Shown one piece after another: positions 46,865 through 56,676 of a stretch of DNA of 64,000 nucleotides. The position numbers were made by a program, and so were the translations under genes. The DNA lies in NCBI RefSeq assembly GCF_003336675.1, contig NZ_QPII01000017.1, positions 1 to 64,000 of the forward strand, given 5' to 3'. This DNA comes from Billgrantia montanilacus (GTDB taxonomy: Bacteria; Pseudomonadota; Gammaproteobacteria; Pseudomonadales; Halomonadaceae). The notes under the pieces are model-generated. The model saw only the letters and a list, made by a program, of their open reading frames with translations. It ran no database searches and was not told the origin of the DNA. Position 1 is the stretch's first letter; the number at the start of each line of letters is the position of its first letter.

Positions 46865-47842
46865 ATGCCCGACACCCCCACTGCCATTGTTTCCACGTCA
46901 GCGACCCGAAGAGTCGGGGTGCTGACGCTGTCGGGCTTTTCCTTGCTCGCCCAGGCATGCGCCCTGGAACCGCTGGTAATGGCCAACCAGCTGGCAGGCC
47001 GGCGTCTCTACCGTGTACAGGCCTACAGTGCAGCCGGTGGTGAGACGCCAAGCCTTGCGGAACTTAACCTGGCGGCGGGCAAGCCTTTCGACGAGGTGGC
47101 AGCCGAGCTCGACATGCTGGTCGTCTGTGCCCCGACGCCCCTTTCGGCGAACGCCGATGGCGCCATCGTTGCCCGTCTGCGTACGCTGGGCAGAAGCGGC
47201 GTCGTGCTGGTCGGCGTGGGCGGCGGCACCGAGCTGCTGGCCCGTGCCGGCGTGCTGGACGGCTACCGTGCCACGCTGCCCTGGCAGCGCTTTACCGCCT
47301 TCACCCGCGATTTCCCCCGGGTCCGGCTCTCCCAGCAGCTGTTCGAGATCGACCGCGACCGGCTCACCTGCGGTGGCGGCACGGCGGCCATGGACATGAT
47401 GATGACGCTGATCGCCTCCCACCACGGCAGCGAGCTTGCCGAGCGGGTCTCCGAGCATTTCGTGCTGGAGCGGATCCGCATGGCCGACGAGCCCCAGCAG
47501 GTACCGCTACGCGCCCGCCTGGGCCATGCACCCGCGCCGCTGGTGGATGCGGTGATGCTGATGGAGGCCAATATCGAGGAGCCATTGACCACCCACGAGC
47601 TGGCCGAGCACCTGGGCATCTCCCGGCGCCAGCTGGAGCGGCTGTTCAAGAAATATCTCCAGGCGGTGCCCGGCCGCTACTACCTGGACCTGCGCCTGCA
47701 GGAAGCCCGGCGGCTCCTGCGCGACAGCGACCTGCCCGCCGGCGAGATCGCCATGAAGACGGGCTTCTCCTCCCCGGCGCACTTTTCCACCGCCTATCGC
47801 AATCATTTCGGCGTGACGCCCCGCGAGGAGCGGCTCCATTGA
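46865..47842 (+). CDS. GlxA/ArgR-type AraC family regulator
   Basis: 325 residues. The N-terminal DJ-1/PfpI-like domain (VGVLTLSGFSLLAQACALEPLVMAN ... LTCGGGTAAMDMMMTLIASHHG) is followed by EHFVLERIRMADEPQQVPLR, a linker typical of the ArgR/GbdR/CdhR subgroup. The C-terminal AraC double helix-turn-helix includes TTHELAEHLGISRRQLERLFKKYL and GEIAMKTGFSSPAHFSTAYRNHFGVTPREER. Pseudomonas ArgR of this type activates the aru (ast) genes. This gene lies ~860 bases before astC with one opposing gene between, so it is a candidate arginine regulator (inference). Confidence 0.88.
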   Translation: MPDTPTAIVSTSATRRVGVLTLSGFSLLAQACALEPLVMANQLAGRRLYRVQAYSAAGGETPSLAELNLAAGKPFDEVAAELDMLVVCAPTPLSANADGAIVARLRTLGRSGVVLVGVGGGTELLARAGVLDGYRATLPWQRFTAFTRDFPRVRLSQQLFEIDRDRLTCGGGTAAMDMMMTLIASHHGSELAERVSEHFVLERIRMADEPQQVPLRARLGHAPAPLVDAVMLMEANIEEPLTTHELAEHLGISRRQLERLFKKYLQAVPGRYYLDLRLQEARRLLRDSDLPAGEIAMKTGFSSPAHFSTAYRNHFGVTPREERLH

Positions 47843-47867
47843 GCGAGTGGCGACAGGCTATGCCTCG

Positions 47868-48512
47868 TTACCCGTCATGAGCGTATGGGTGCCCGTCTAC
47901 CTTGTGAGCGATTAGCGCGCGAAAAAGCGAACCCATCATCACCGGAGTGTCGCGTTCGATCTCGAAACCGGCGTTCTCCAGCAAGGGGCGGGCCTGACGA
48001 GTGATGTCGGTGGCCACGGTCGCAGTGAAGGCGTTGAGCGCGCGCCTTGCCAGTCCGGCTGAGTGCTCGTCGGACTGGAACTTGTCCATCACGCAGAGCT
48101 GGGCGTTGTGGTTGAGGACCCGGTGCGCTTCTGCCAGCCCTTGCCGCGGATTTGGCATCACTGCCAGTATCAGATGCATGATGACCGCGTCGAAGTGCCC
48201 GTCGGGGTAGTCGAGGGCCTCGGCGTCCATCACTCGGCACTCCACGTCCATGCCCAGCCGCTCCGCGCGGTGTTCCATGCGCTTGACCATGGCGGGCGAC
48301 AAGTCGGTGGCATGCACCTCTACATCCCGGGGCAGCCAGGGCAGGTCCAGCCCGGTGCCGGCTCCCACCAGCAGCACCCGCATGCCGGCTTGCCATTCCA
48401 TGGCGTCCAGCGACAGCTGGCGTGGGCGGCGAAAGCTGCGGTCGGCGACGAAATCGTAGACCGGCGCGTAGAGTCCATAGCGGATTCGGTTCCAGGCCGT
48501 GGTGTTGAACAT
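47868..48512 (-). CDS. Class I SAM-dependent methyltransferase (PmtA-like)
   Basis: 214 residues from the ATG at 48512 (MFNTTAWNRIRYGLYAPVYD), with GGAG upstream. SAM loop VLLVGAGTGLDLPWL, then HATDLSPAMVKRM and YPDGHFDAVIMHLILAVM. The RYGLYAPVYD opening and overall order resemble bacterial phosphatidylethanolamine N-methyltransferases of the PmtA type, though other UbiE-like methyltransferases are possible. Divergent from astC. Confidence 0.8.
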   Translation of the reverse strand: MFNTTAWNRIRYGLYAPVYDFVADRSFRRPRQLSLDAMEWQAGMRVLLVGAGTGLDLPWLPRDVEVHATDLSPAMVKRMEHRAERLGMDVECRVMDAEALDYPDGHFDAVIMHLILAVMPNPRQGLAEAHRVLNHNAQLCVMDKFQSDEHSAGLARRALNAFTATVATDITRQARPLLENAGFEIERDTPVMMGSLFRALIAHKVDGHPYAHDG

Positions 48513-48666
48513 GGGCTTGCTCCGAAGGATCGATATTGAGCCTAGCTGATTCTGCTCGCGAACGATGATCCTATTATTGAGCAAGACCGACAGCCATTTT
48601 CACAAGATGGAGTCCCATAGCTGAAAGCCCGGATGGCCGGGGCTCCGTATACTCGATTGACAGTAG

Positions 48667-49920
<1,254 letters not shown>

Positions 49921-49970
49921 AGGCCAGCCTGACCCTGCACGATGACGCCAATCGACCCGGAGACCCTGCC

Positions 49971-51041
49971 ATGATGGTCGTACGTCCTGTCCGGCCGGCC
50001 GACCTGCCGGCGCTGGAGCGACTGGCGGGAACCGCCTCGCCGAGCCTGACCAACCTGCCGGCCCACCGCGACCGGCTGGAGGAGCGCATCGCCCGCTCGA
50101 GGCACTCCTTCAGCCGCGAGGTGGACTTCCCCGGCGACGAGCTCTACACCTTCGTCCTCGAGGACCTGGAGCGCGGCGAGGTGGTAGGTACTGCCACCAT
50201 TCGTGCCGAGGCCGGTGCCCGGGAGGCCTACTACACCTATCGGCAGGAGACCCTGATCCACGCCTCGCAGCAGCTCAACGTGCGCCGCGAGGTGCAGACC
50301 CTGGCGCTCTCCCATGAGGTTTCCGAGACCACCCAGCTCTGTGCCCTGTCGATCGAGCCGCGCTATCGCGGCACCAGTGCCGAGAGCCTGTTGCGCCGGG
50401 CCAGGCTGATGTTCATCGCCCAGTATCCCGAGCGCTTTGCCGAGGTACTGGCGATGGCCTTTCCCGGCTATCTGGACGAGCGAGGCGAGTCGCCGTTCTG
50501 GAACAGCGTGGGGCGCCACTTCTTCGTGCGCGACTACCACGACATCAACTATCTGGCCGGGGTGCGCTCGAAGAGCTTCATTGCCGAGGTGATGCCGCAG
50601 TTTCCGCTCTATCTCGCGCTACTGACGCCCCAGGCTAGGGCGGCCATTGGTCGAGAACATCCGGACCATGAAACCGCCATGACCGAGATGCTGGCCGAGG
50701 GCTTCCTGCGCTCGCGTCATGTGGACATCTTTGATGCCGGCCCGGTGATCAAGGGCGAGCGCGACCGCCTGGCGAGCTTTCGCCGTGCCGCCTGGCACCC
50801 GGTGCGGGTGCGGCCCGCCCATGTGCTGCCGGATGCCGAGCCAGCCATGATCGCCAACCAGCGGTTGGACGACTTCCGCTGCGTGGTGGCCCGCTACGCC
50901 CTGTCGCCCACCGGCCAGCTGATGCTCTCGTCGGAGCACGCTGAGCTGCTGGGCGTCGAGGAGGGGCGCGCCGTGCTGGTGGCGCCGTTGGCCCTGGCGG
51001 CGGACGACTCCGAGCTGGGCTACGACGAGGGAGAGCTGTGA
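49971..51041 (+). CDS. aruF: Arginine/ornithine N-succinyltransferase alpha subunit (AruF)
   Basis: 356 residues from the ATG at 49971 (MMVVRPVRPADLPALERLAG), with GGAGA upstream; a GTG overlapping the astC stop (49917) lacks a site. AstA fold: LTNLPAHRDRLEERI, LCALSIEPRYRGTSAESLLRRARLMFIAQ, DERGESPFWNSVGRHFF and SFIAEVMPQFPLYLALL. It uses succinyl-CoA to make N2-succinylarginine. Together with the next gene it forms the heteromeric enzyme known from P. aeruginosa (AruF/AruG), against the single AstA of E. coli. Stop and next start overlap (TGATG). Confidence 0.92.
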   Translation: MMVVRPVRPADLPALERLAGTASPSLTNLPAHRDRLEERIARSRHSFSREVDFPGDELYTFVLEDLERGEVVGTATIRAEAGAREAYYTYRQETLIHASQQLNVRREVQTLALSHEVSETTQLCALSIEPRYRGTSAESLLRRARLMFIAQYPERFAEVLAMAFPGYLDERGESPFWNSVGRHFFVRDYHDINYLAGVRSKSFIAEVMPQFPLYLALLTPQARAAIGREHPDHETAMTEMLAEGFLRSRHVDIFDAGPVIKGERDRLASFRRAAWHPVRVRPAHVLPDAEPAMIANQRLDDFRCVVARYALSPTGQLMLSSEHAELLGVEEGRAVLVAPLALAADDSELGYDEGEL

Positions 51042-52087
51042 TGCGCATTCGAGCGATTGCCGAGTCCGATCTGGACGAGCTGCAGGCACTGGCGCGAGAG
51101 ACCGGGGTCGGCTTCACCTCGCTGCCCGACAACCGCGAGTTTCTCGCAGAGAAGATCGAGCTGGCGGTGACCGCCTTCGAACAGCGCTCCCCGTCGGACC
51201 GGCGCAACTACTTCTTCGTGCTGGAGGACGAGGCCAGCGGCGAGCTGGCGGGCTGCTGCGCCATCGAAGGGCAGGTGGGACGCGAGGTGCCGTTCTACCA
51301 CTATCGCCTTGGCACCCTGGCCCACTCTTCGGTGCAGCTCGACCTTCACCGCACCATCGACACCCTCTTTCTCAGCTCCGACCATACCGGCGATGCCGAA
51401 GTGGCGTCGCTGTTCCTGCGCCCCCAGTACCGTGGCGAGGATCGGCGCCACCAGCGCAACGGCGCGCTGCTGTCGATGATGCGCTGGCTGTTCATCGCCG
51501 AGTTTCGCGACCAGTTTCCCGACAAGGTGCTGGCGGAGATGCGCGGTGTCTTCGACGAGCGGGGCAAGAGTCCCTTCTGGGAGTGCCTGGGCAGCCACTT
51601 CTTCCCGCTGGATTTCGACGAGGCGGATCGCCTGACCGGGCTGGGCCAGAAGAGCTTCATCGGTGAGCTGATGCCCAAGTTTCCCATCTATACCCCGTTT
51701 CTCTCCGACGAGGCCCGGGCCTGTATCGGCCAGGTGCACCGCGATACCCGTCCGGCGCTGGCCATGCTCAAGAAGGAGGGGCTGCGCTGGGAAGGCTTCA
51801 TCGACATCTTCGACGGCGGCCCCACCGTGGAGGCCTACATCGACGACATACGCGCCGTGCGCAAGTCGCGTCGCTGCCGAGTGGAGGTCCATGCGGGTAG
51901 CGAACCACCCGTCGCGCGGCCGCGATGGCTGGCGGCGAGCACCGACATGGCCGCTTTCCGCGCCGCCTGGGTAGCCGGCGGACCCAACGAGGACGACACC
52001 ATCACCCTGAGCGCGCAGGAGGCGCAGCGACTCGACGTTGTCGCCGGCGACGCCCTGCGCGTTCTGGACACCGAGGAGACACCATGA
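51041..52087 (+). CDS. astA: Arginine N-succinyltransferase beta subunit (AruG/AstA)
   Basis: 348 residues. Paralogue of the preceding subunit with the same blocks: FTSLPDNREFLAEKIELAVTAF, VASLFLRPQYRGEDRRHQRNG, DERGKSPFWECLGSHFFPLDF, KSFIGELMPKFPIYTPFL and GFIDIFDGGPTVEAYID. Starts on the TGATG junction and overlaps astD by four bases, so the three genes are translationally coupled. First step of the AST pathway. Confidence 0.93.
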   Translation: MRIRAIAESDLDELQALARETGVGFTSLPDNREFLAEKIELAVTAFEQRSPSDRRNYFFVLEDEASGELAGCCAIEGQVGREVPFYHYRLGTLAHSSVQLDLHRTIDTLFLSSDHTGDAEVASLFLRPQYRGEDRRHQRNGALLSMMRWLFIAEFRDQFPDKVLAEMRGVFDERGKSPFWECLGSHFFPLDFDEADRLTGLGQKSFIGELMPKFPIYTPFLSDEARACIGQVHRDTRPALAMLKKEGLRWEGFIDIFDGGPTVEAYIDDIRAVRKSRRCRVEVHAGSEPPVARPRWLAASTDMAAFRAAWVAGGPNEDDTITLSAQEAQRLDVVAGDALRVLDTEETP

Positions 52088-53553
52088 AAGCCATGCAGCA
52101 GCTGTTGATCGACGGCACCTGGCAGGCGGGGGAGGCTACCCGCTTCATCAAGCAGGACCCGGTCTCCGGCGAAAACCTGTGGCAGGGAAACGCCGCCAGC
52201 GACTCCCAGGTGGCGGTGGCGGTGGCCGCCGCCCGCGGTGCCTTTGCGAGCTGGGCTCGGCGCTCCTTCGACGAGCGCCTGGCGGTGGTGGAACGCTTCC
52301 GCGAGCTGCTGGAGACCCACCGCGAAGACCTGGCCCGGGCCATTGCCGCGGAAACCGGCAAGCCGCTATGGGAAGCCCGTACCGAGGTGGGTGCGATGAT
52401 CGGCAAGGTGGCCATCTCGGTGCGTGCCTATCATGAGCGCACCGGCGAGCGTAGCCGTGATGTGGGCGACACACGTGCGGTACTTCGCCACCGGCCCCAT
52501 GGGGTGATGGCCGTTTTCGGTCCCTATAACTTCCCCGGGCACCTGCCCAACGGACATATGGTGCCTGCGCTGCTGGCCGGCAACACGGTGGTGTTCAAGC
52601 CCAGCGAGCAGACCCCGTTGACCGCCGACCTCACCCTGCAGTGCTGGCAGGAGGCGGGCCTGCCCGTCGGCGTGATCAATCTGGTGCAGGGCGGCGCGCC
52701 GGTGGGCCAGGCGCTGTCGTCGCACCCGGGTATCGACGGCCTGCTGTTCACCGGCAGCGCCAAGGTGGGCGGGCTGCTCAACCGCCAGTTCGCCGATCAG
52801 TTCGACAAGATCCTGGCTCTGGAGCTGGGGGGGAACAATCCGCTGGTGGTCAAGGACGTGCACGACCAGGACGCCGTGGTGCTGACGATCCTGCAGTCGG
52901 CCTTCCTCTCCGGCGGCCAGCGCTGCACCTGCTCGCGCCGGCTGATCGTGCCCGAGGGCCAGGTCGGCGATCACCTGCTCGACGCTCTGGTGGATGCCAT
53001 CGGTCGGTTGCACGTGGCCGGTCAGTTCGCCGAACCGGCGCCGTTCTACGGTGGCCTGGTCAGCCCGGCAGCGGCCCAGGGACTGCTCAAGGCCCAGGAT
53101 GATCTGGAGGCTCTGGGTGGCGTGGTGCTGGCACGCATGGCGTGCCTGGAGGAGGGTACGAGCCTCCTTTCACCCGCCCTGATCGACGTCACCGGCCTGG
53201 AGGTGCCCGACGAGGAACACTTCGGCCCGTTGTTGAAGGTATACCGTTATAGGGATTGGGGCGAAGCGGTCACTATCGCCAATGCCACCCGCTACGGCCT
53301 CTCCGCAGGCCTGATCGGCGGTGAGCGCGCCGACTGGGACGACTTCCTTCTGCGCATTCGTGCCGGCATCGTCAACTGGAACCGCCAGACCACCGGCGCT
53401 TCCGGCGATGCCCCCTTCGGCGGGGTGGGCGACAGCGGCAACCATCGGCCGAGTGCCTATTATGCCGCCGACTACTGCGCCTATCCGGTGGCCTCCATGG
53501 AGAGCGACGAGCTGCATCTACCTGACCAGCTTCCGCCGGGAGTGGTGTTATGA
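52084..53553 (+). CDS. astD: N-succinylglutamate 5-semialdehyde dehydrogenase AstD
   Basis: 489 residues. Aldehyde dehydrogenase that oxidises succinylglutamic semialdehyde with NAD. Motifs: [56 protein letters not shown] (catalytic Glu) and [15 protein letters not shown] (catalytic Cys), and [21 protein letters not shown], all specific to AstD. ATGA overlaps on both sides. Confidence 0.95.
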   Translation: MKAMQQLLIDGTWQAGEATRFIKQDPVSGENLWQGNAASDSQVAVAVAAARGAFASWARRSFDERLAVVERFRELLETHREDLARAIAAETGKPLWEARTEVGAMIGKVAISVRAYHERTGERSRDVGDTRAVLRHRPHGVMAVFGPYNFPGHLPNGHMVPALLAGNTVVFKPSEQTPLTADLTLQCWQEAGLPVGVINLVQGGAPVGQALSSHPGIDGLLFTGSAKVGGLLNRQFADQFDKILALELGGNNPLVVKDVHDQDAVVLTILQSAFLSGGQRCTCSRRLIVPEGQVGDHLLDALVDAIGRLHVAGQFAEPAPFYGGLVSPAAAQGLLKAQDDLEALGGVVLARMACLEEGTSLLSPALIDVTGLEVPDEEHFGPLLKVYRYRDWGEAVTIANATRYGLSAGLIGGERADWDDFLLRIRAGIVNWNRQTTGASGDAPFGGVGDSGNHRPSAYYAADYCAYPVASMESDELHLPDQLPPGVVL

Positions 53554-54914
53554 GCGACACTGTGACGCTTCACGACGAAGGCTACCGTGAAGTCAATTTC
53601 GACGGACTGGTGGGGCCAACCCACAACTACTCGGGTCTGGCCCACGGTAACGTGGCGTCGATGTCCCATGGCGGCCTGGTCTCCAATCCGCGTGAAGCCG
53701 CGCTGCAGGGGCTCGCCAAGATGAAGGCGCTGATGGACGCCGGCTACGCCCAGGGCGTACTGCCGCCCCAGCAGCGGCCGGACCTCGGCGCCTTGCGGGC
53801 GCTGGGCTTCACTGGCAGCAATTCCGAAGTGCTGGCTCGTGCCGCCAGTGAGGCGCCCCAGGTGCTGCGGGCGGTGTGTTCGGCGTCGAGCATGTGGACG
53901 GCCAACGCCGGTACGGTGACGCCGAGCCGCGATGCGCCGGATGGGCGGGTGCATTTCACCCCGGCCAACCTGCAGTCGAGCTTTCACCGCTATCTGGAGC
54001 CGGAGACCACCGGGCGTGTGCTGGCGGCGATCTTCCATGATGAGCGCCACTTCGCCCACCATTCGGTGTTGCCGGCGACCCCGGCCTTCTCCGACGAGGG
54101 GGCGGCCAACCATACCCGGCTCTGTGGCGAGCACGGCGAGCCCGGTGTGCACCTCTTCGTCTACGGCCGCCAGGCCTTCGGCGGGCGCATCGAGCCGCAG
54201 AAGTTCCCGGCCCGCCAGACCCTGGAGGCGAGCCAGGCGGTGGCCCGCCAACACGGCTTGAGCGACGACCAGGCGGTTTTCGCCCAGCAGCATCCCGATG
54301 CCATCGATGCCGGCGTGTTCCACAACGACGTGACCGCGGTGGGCAACGGCCCGGTGCTGCTCTACCACGAGATGGCTTTCCTCGACGAGCAGGCGACCCT
54401 CGATGAGCTGCGCCGCAAGATGGCGACGCCCCTGATCCCGGTGCGGGTGCCGCTGGAGGCGGTGAGCCTCGAGGACGCCGTGGCCTCCTACCTGTTCAAT
54501 TCCCAGCTGCTGACCAACCCCGATGGCAGCATGACCCTGGTGGTCCCCGGCGAGTGCCAGGAGCGCGAGGCCGTGTGGCGCACCATCCAGAATCACCTGC
54601 TGGCGGGCAACAACCCCATCGGGGAAGTGATCGTCAAGGACGTCAAGCAGAGCATGCGCAACGGCGGCGGCCCCGCCTGCCTGCGCCTGCGGGTGGCACT
54701 CTCCCAGGTGGAGCGAGCTGCGCTGACCGGCCGGGTGCTGCTCAACGACGGGCTTCATGACGAGCTGACCGCCTGGGTCGAGCGCCACTATCGCGACCGC
54801 CTGGCGCCCGACGACCTGGCCGATCCGCAGCTGGCCGACGAGACCCTGACGGCGCTGGACGAGCTGACCCGTATCCTGCAGATCGGCTCGGTCTACCCCT
54901 TCCAGTTGGGTTAG
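53550..54914 (+). CDS. astB: N-succinylarginine dihydrolase AstB
   Basis: 454 residues. It splits succinylarginine to succinylornithine, CO2 and ammonia. Family start [20 protein letters not shown]. Other conserved parts: [20 protein letters not shown] (near the catalytic Glu/His), [40 protein letters not shown] and [19 protein letters not shown] with the nucleophile Cys in GGPACLR. Last AST enzyme in this cluster: astE, expected next in P. aeruginosa (aruE), is not present here. Confidence 0.95.
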   Translation: MSDTVTLHDEGYREVNFDGLVGPTHNYSGLAHGNVASMSHGGLVSNPREAALQGLAKMKALMDAGYAQGVLPPQQRPDLGALRALGFTGSNSEVLARAASEAPQVLRAVCSASSMWTANAGTVTPSRDAPDGRVHFTPANLQSSFHRYLEPETTGRVLAAIFHDERHFAHHSVLPATPAFSDEGAANHTRLCGEHGEPGVHLFVYGRQAFGGRIEPQKFPARQTLEASQAVARQHGLSDDQAVFAQQHPDAIDAGVFHNDVTAVGNGPVLLYHEMAFLDEQATLDELRRKMATPLIPVRVPLEAVSLEDAVASYLFNSQLLTNPDGSMTLVVPGECQEREAVWRTIQNHLLAGNNPIGEVIVKDVKQSMRNGGGPACLRLRVALSQVERAALTGRVLLNDGLHDELTAWVERHYRDRLAPDDLADPQLADETLTALDELTRILQIGSVYPFQLG

Positions 54915-54916
54915 GC

Positions 54917-54947
54917 TTTCCACCGAGACGTCACTTTCCGCCGAGAC
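54917..54947 (+). repeat. Tandem 13-base direct repeat before the GNAT gene
   Basis: TTTCCACCGAGAC and TTTCCGCCGAGAC, 18 bases apart start to start, in the 53-base gap between astB and the acetyltransferase gene. May be a binding site or a small duplication. Confidence 0.45.
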
Positions 54948-54967
54948 CCAAACAGGATAGGGACATC

Positions 54968-55441
54968 ATGCGAGATATCACGATCGTGCGGCTGAATGCC
55001 GACTCCGACCATGTGGCGACGGTGGCGAGCTGGACCTACGCCGAATGGGGCCACCTGCACCCCGGCAGTACCCCCGAGTCATACCGCGAGGCCTTTCGCC
55101 GCGAGTGCGGCGATGGCGGGGTGCCGTCGGTGTTCGTGGCCATGCAGGGCGATCGGCCGGTGGGGACGGCGGCGCTGATGGCCGAGGACATGGACTCCCG
55201 ACACGAACTCACGCCCTGGCTGGTCTCGGTGTTCGTGCTGCCGGAGTGGCGCGGACGGGGCATCGCCGCCAGGCTGATTCGTCGCGTCGAAGAGGAGGCG
55301 GCCGCCTGTGGAGTCGGCCAGTTCTACCTCTTCACCCCAGACCAGCAGGGGCTCTATCGTCGACTCGGCTGGTGCGACCACGAAGCGCTGAGCTACCGGG
55401 GCGAGAACGTCACCATCATGCTGCGCCGGCTCGAGGCATGA
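54968..55441 (+). CDS. GNAT family N-acetyltransferase
   Basis: 157 residues. GNAT fold with acetyl-CoA loop LPEWRGRGIAARLIRRVEEEA (Q/RxxGxG/A) and the preceding strand LVSVFVLP. N-terminal DITIVRLNADSDHVATVASW, C-terminal LFTPDQQGLYRRLGWCDHE. The substrate is unknown. It follows astB after 53 bases on the same strand and overlaps zapE by four bases, so it may be the next gene of the AST transcript. Confidence 0.87.
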   Translation: MRDITIVRLNADSDHVATVASWTYAEWGHLHPGSTPESYREAFRRECGDGGVPSVFVAMQGDRPVGTAALMAEDMDSRHELTPWLVSVFVLPEWRGRGIAARLIRRVEEEAAACGVGQFYLFTPDQQGLYRRLGWCDHEALSYRGENVTIMLRRLEA

Positions 55442-56580
55442 CGGCCGCCTCGCCCCTGGCCTTGTACCGGGAGGCGGTGGAGCGCCAGGGCTTCGCCCCG
55501 GACGAGGCGCAGCGTGTTGCCGCCGCCGGCCTCGACGCCTGCTATCAGTCGCTGCACGAAGAAGCGGTACCGGGAGAGCGCCAGGCCATACCCGGCGTCT
55601 ATCTCTGGGGCCCGGTGGGACGCGGCAAGACCTGGCTGATGGACGGCTTCCATCGACATCTCCAGGTTCCCGCCCGACGGCTGCATTTCCACCATTTCAT
55701 GCGCTGGGTGCACCAGCGCCAGTTCCAGCTGAGCGGCACCGCCGACCCGCTCACCGCGTTGGCGCGAGAGCTAGCGGCGGAGGTGCGGGTGCTGTGCCTC
55801 GACGAGCTGTTCGTCAATGATATCGCCGATGCCATGCTGCTCGGCCGGCTGCTGGGCGCGCTCTTCGACGAGGGACTCGTGCTGGTGTGCACATCGAATC
55901 AGGCGCCGGACGGGCTTTACGCCGACGGTTTCAACCGCGATCGCTTCCTGCCTGCCGTGGCGGCCATGACGCGTCACATGGAGGTGGTCGAACTGGATGG
56001 CGGACGGGACCACCGGCTGCATCCGGGCAAGCCCTGCCAGCGCTACTGGGTGAGCGAACCCGGCCGACCTGGCGCCCTCGCGGCACTCTTCGACCGGCTG
56101 AGTGGGGACGAGGCGAAGGGCAGCGGGCCCAGCGCCGAGTTCATCGAGTTGGGGCATCGCCGGATTGCGGTGGAGCGGCGCAGCGAGCGGGTCGTGTGGT
56201 GTCGCTACGCGGCATTGTGCGAACAGCCGCTGGCGGCGCTGGACTTCATCACCCTGGTCGATGGCTTCGATCACATCCTGCTCGGTGAAGTGCCCCACTT
56301 GAGCGATGCGAGCGCTGACGGGAGCATCGCGCGTGGTACCGAGGATGGTATCGAGCGTGTCGAGGCCGGGGAGAGGGAGCTGCCGCCGCTCTCGCGGCGC
56401 GACGACGGCGTACGTCGTTTCATCGCCCTGGTCGACGAGTGCTACGACCGCCGCGTGCCGCTCTATGTGGAAGCCGAGGTACCCATGGAGGCGCTCTATC
56501 CCCGAGGCTATCTCGCCTTTTCGTTCCGTCGCGCCCTGAGTCGCCTGCAGGAGATGCAGCTGGCGCGGTTCGGTGAATGA
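55438..56580 (+). CDS. zapE: Cell division ATPase ZapE (AFG1-like)
   Basis: 380 residues. Walker A YLWGPVGRGKTWLMDGF near residue 55, preceded by IPGVYLWG as in the AFG1 family, FHHFMRWVHQRQ, Walker B VLCLDELFVNDIADAMLLGRL, and sensor VLVCTSNQAPDGLYADGFNRDRFLP. The C-terminal VDECYDRRVPLYVEAEVPM and SFRRALSRLQEMQ are also typical. ZapE binds FtsZ and modulates the division ring under stress in E. coli. ATGA overlap with the GNAT gene; an unusual partner. Confidence 0.9.
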   Translation: MTAASPLALYREAVERQGFAPDEAQRVAAAGLDACYQSLHEEAVPGERQAIPGVYLWGPVGRGKTWLMDGFHRHLQVPARRLHFHHFMRWVHQRQFQLSGTADPLTALARELAAEVRVLCLDELFVNDIADAMLLGRLLGALFDEGLVLVCTSNQAPDGLYADGFNRDRFLPAVAAMTRHMEVVELDGGRDHRLHPGKPCQRYWVSEPGRPGALAALFDRLSGDEAKGSGPSAEFIELGHRRIAVERRSERVVWCRYAALCEQPLAALDFITLVDGFDHILLGEVPHLSDASADGSIARGTEDGIERVEAGERELPPLSRRDDGVRRFIALVDECYDRRVPLYVEAEVPMEALYPRGYLAFSFRRALSRLQEMQLARFGE

Positions 56581-56649
56581 GAGAAGAGAGTAAGAGGGAA
56601 TCGTGACCATACCAGTGTCGCTACTATTAGCTCTCACCAGCGATGTTAC

Positions 56650-56669
56650 TGTCATCATTGTTGATGACA
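56650..56669. terminator. Hairpin between convergent zapE and EAL-GGDEF genes
   Basis: Perfect 8-bp stem TGTCATCA with TGATGACA around TTGT. Lies seven bases beyond the stop of the EAL-GGDEF gene. No uridine run; a probable shared transcript end. Confidence 0.45.
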
Positions 56670-56676
56670 TGCCGAA

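Noticed and set aside
53481-54923. 480-codon minus-strand frame opposite astB
   Set aside because: Full-length shadow of astB, whose family motifs are complete.
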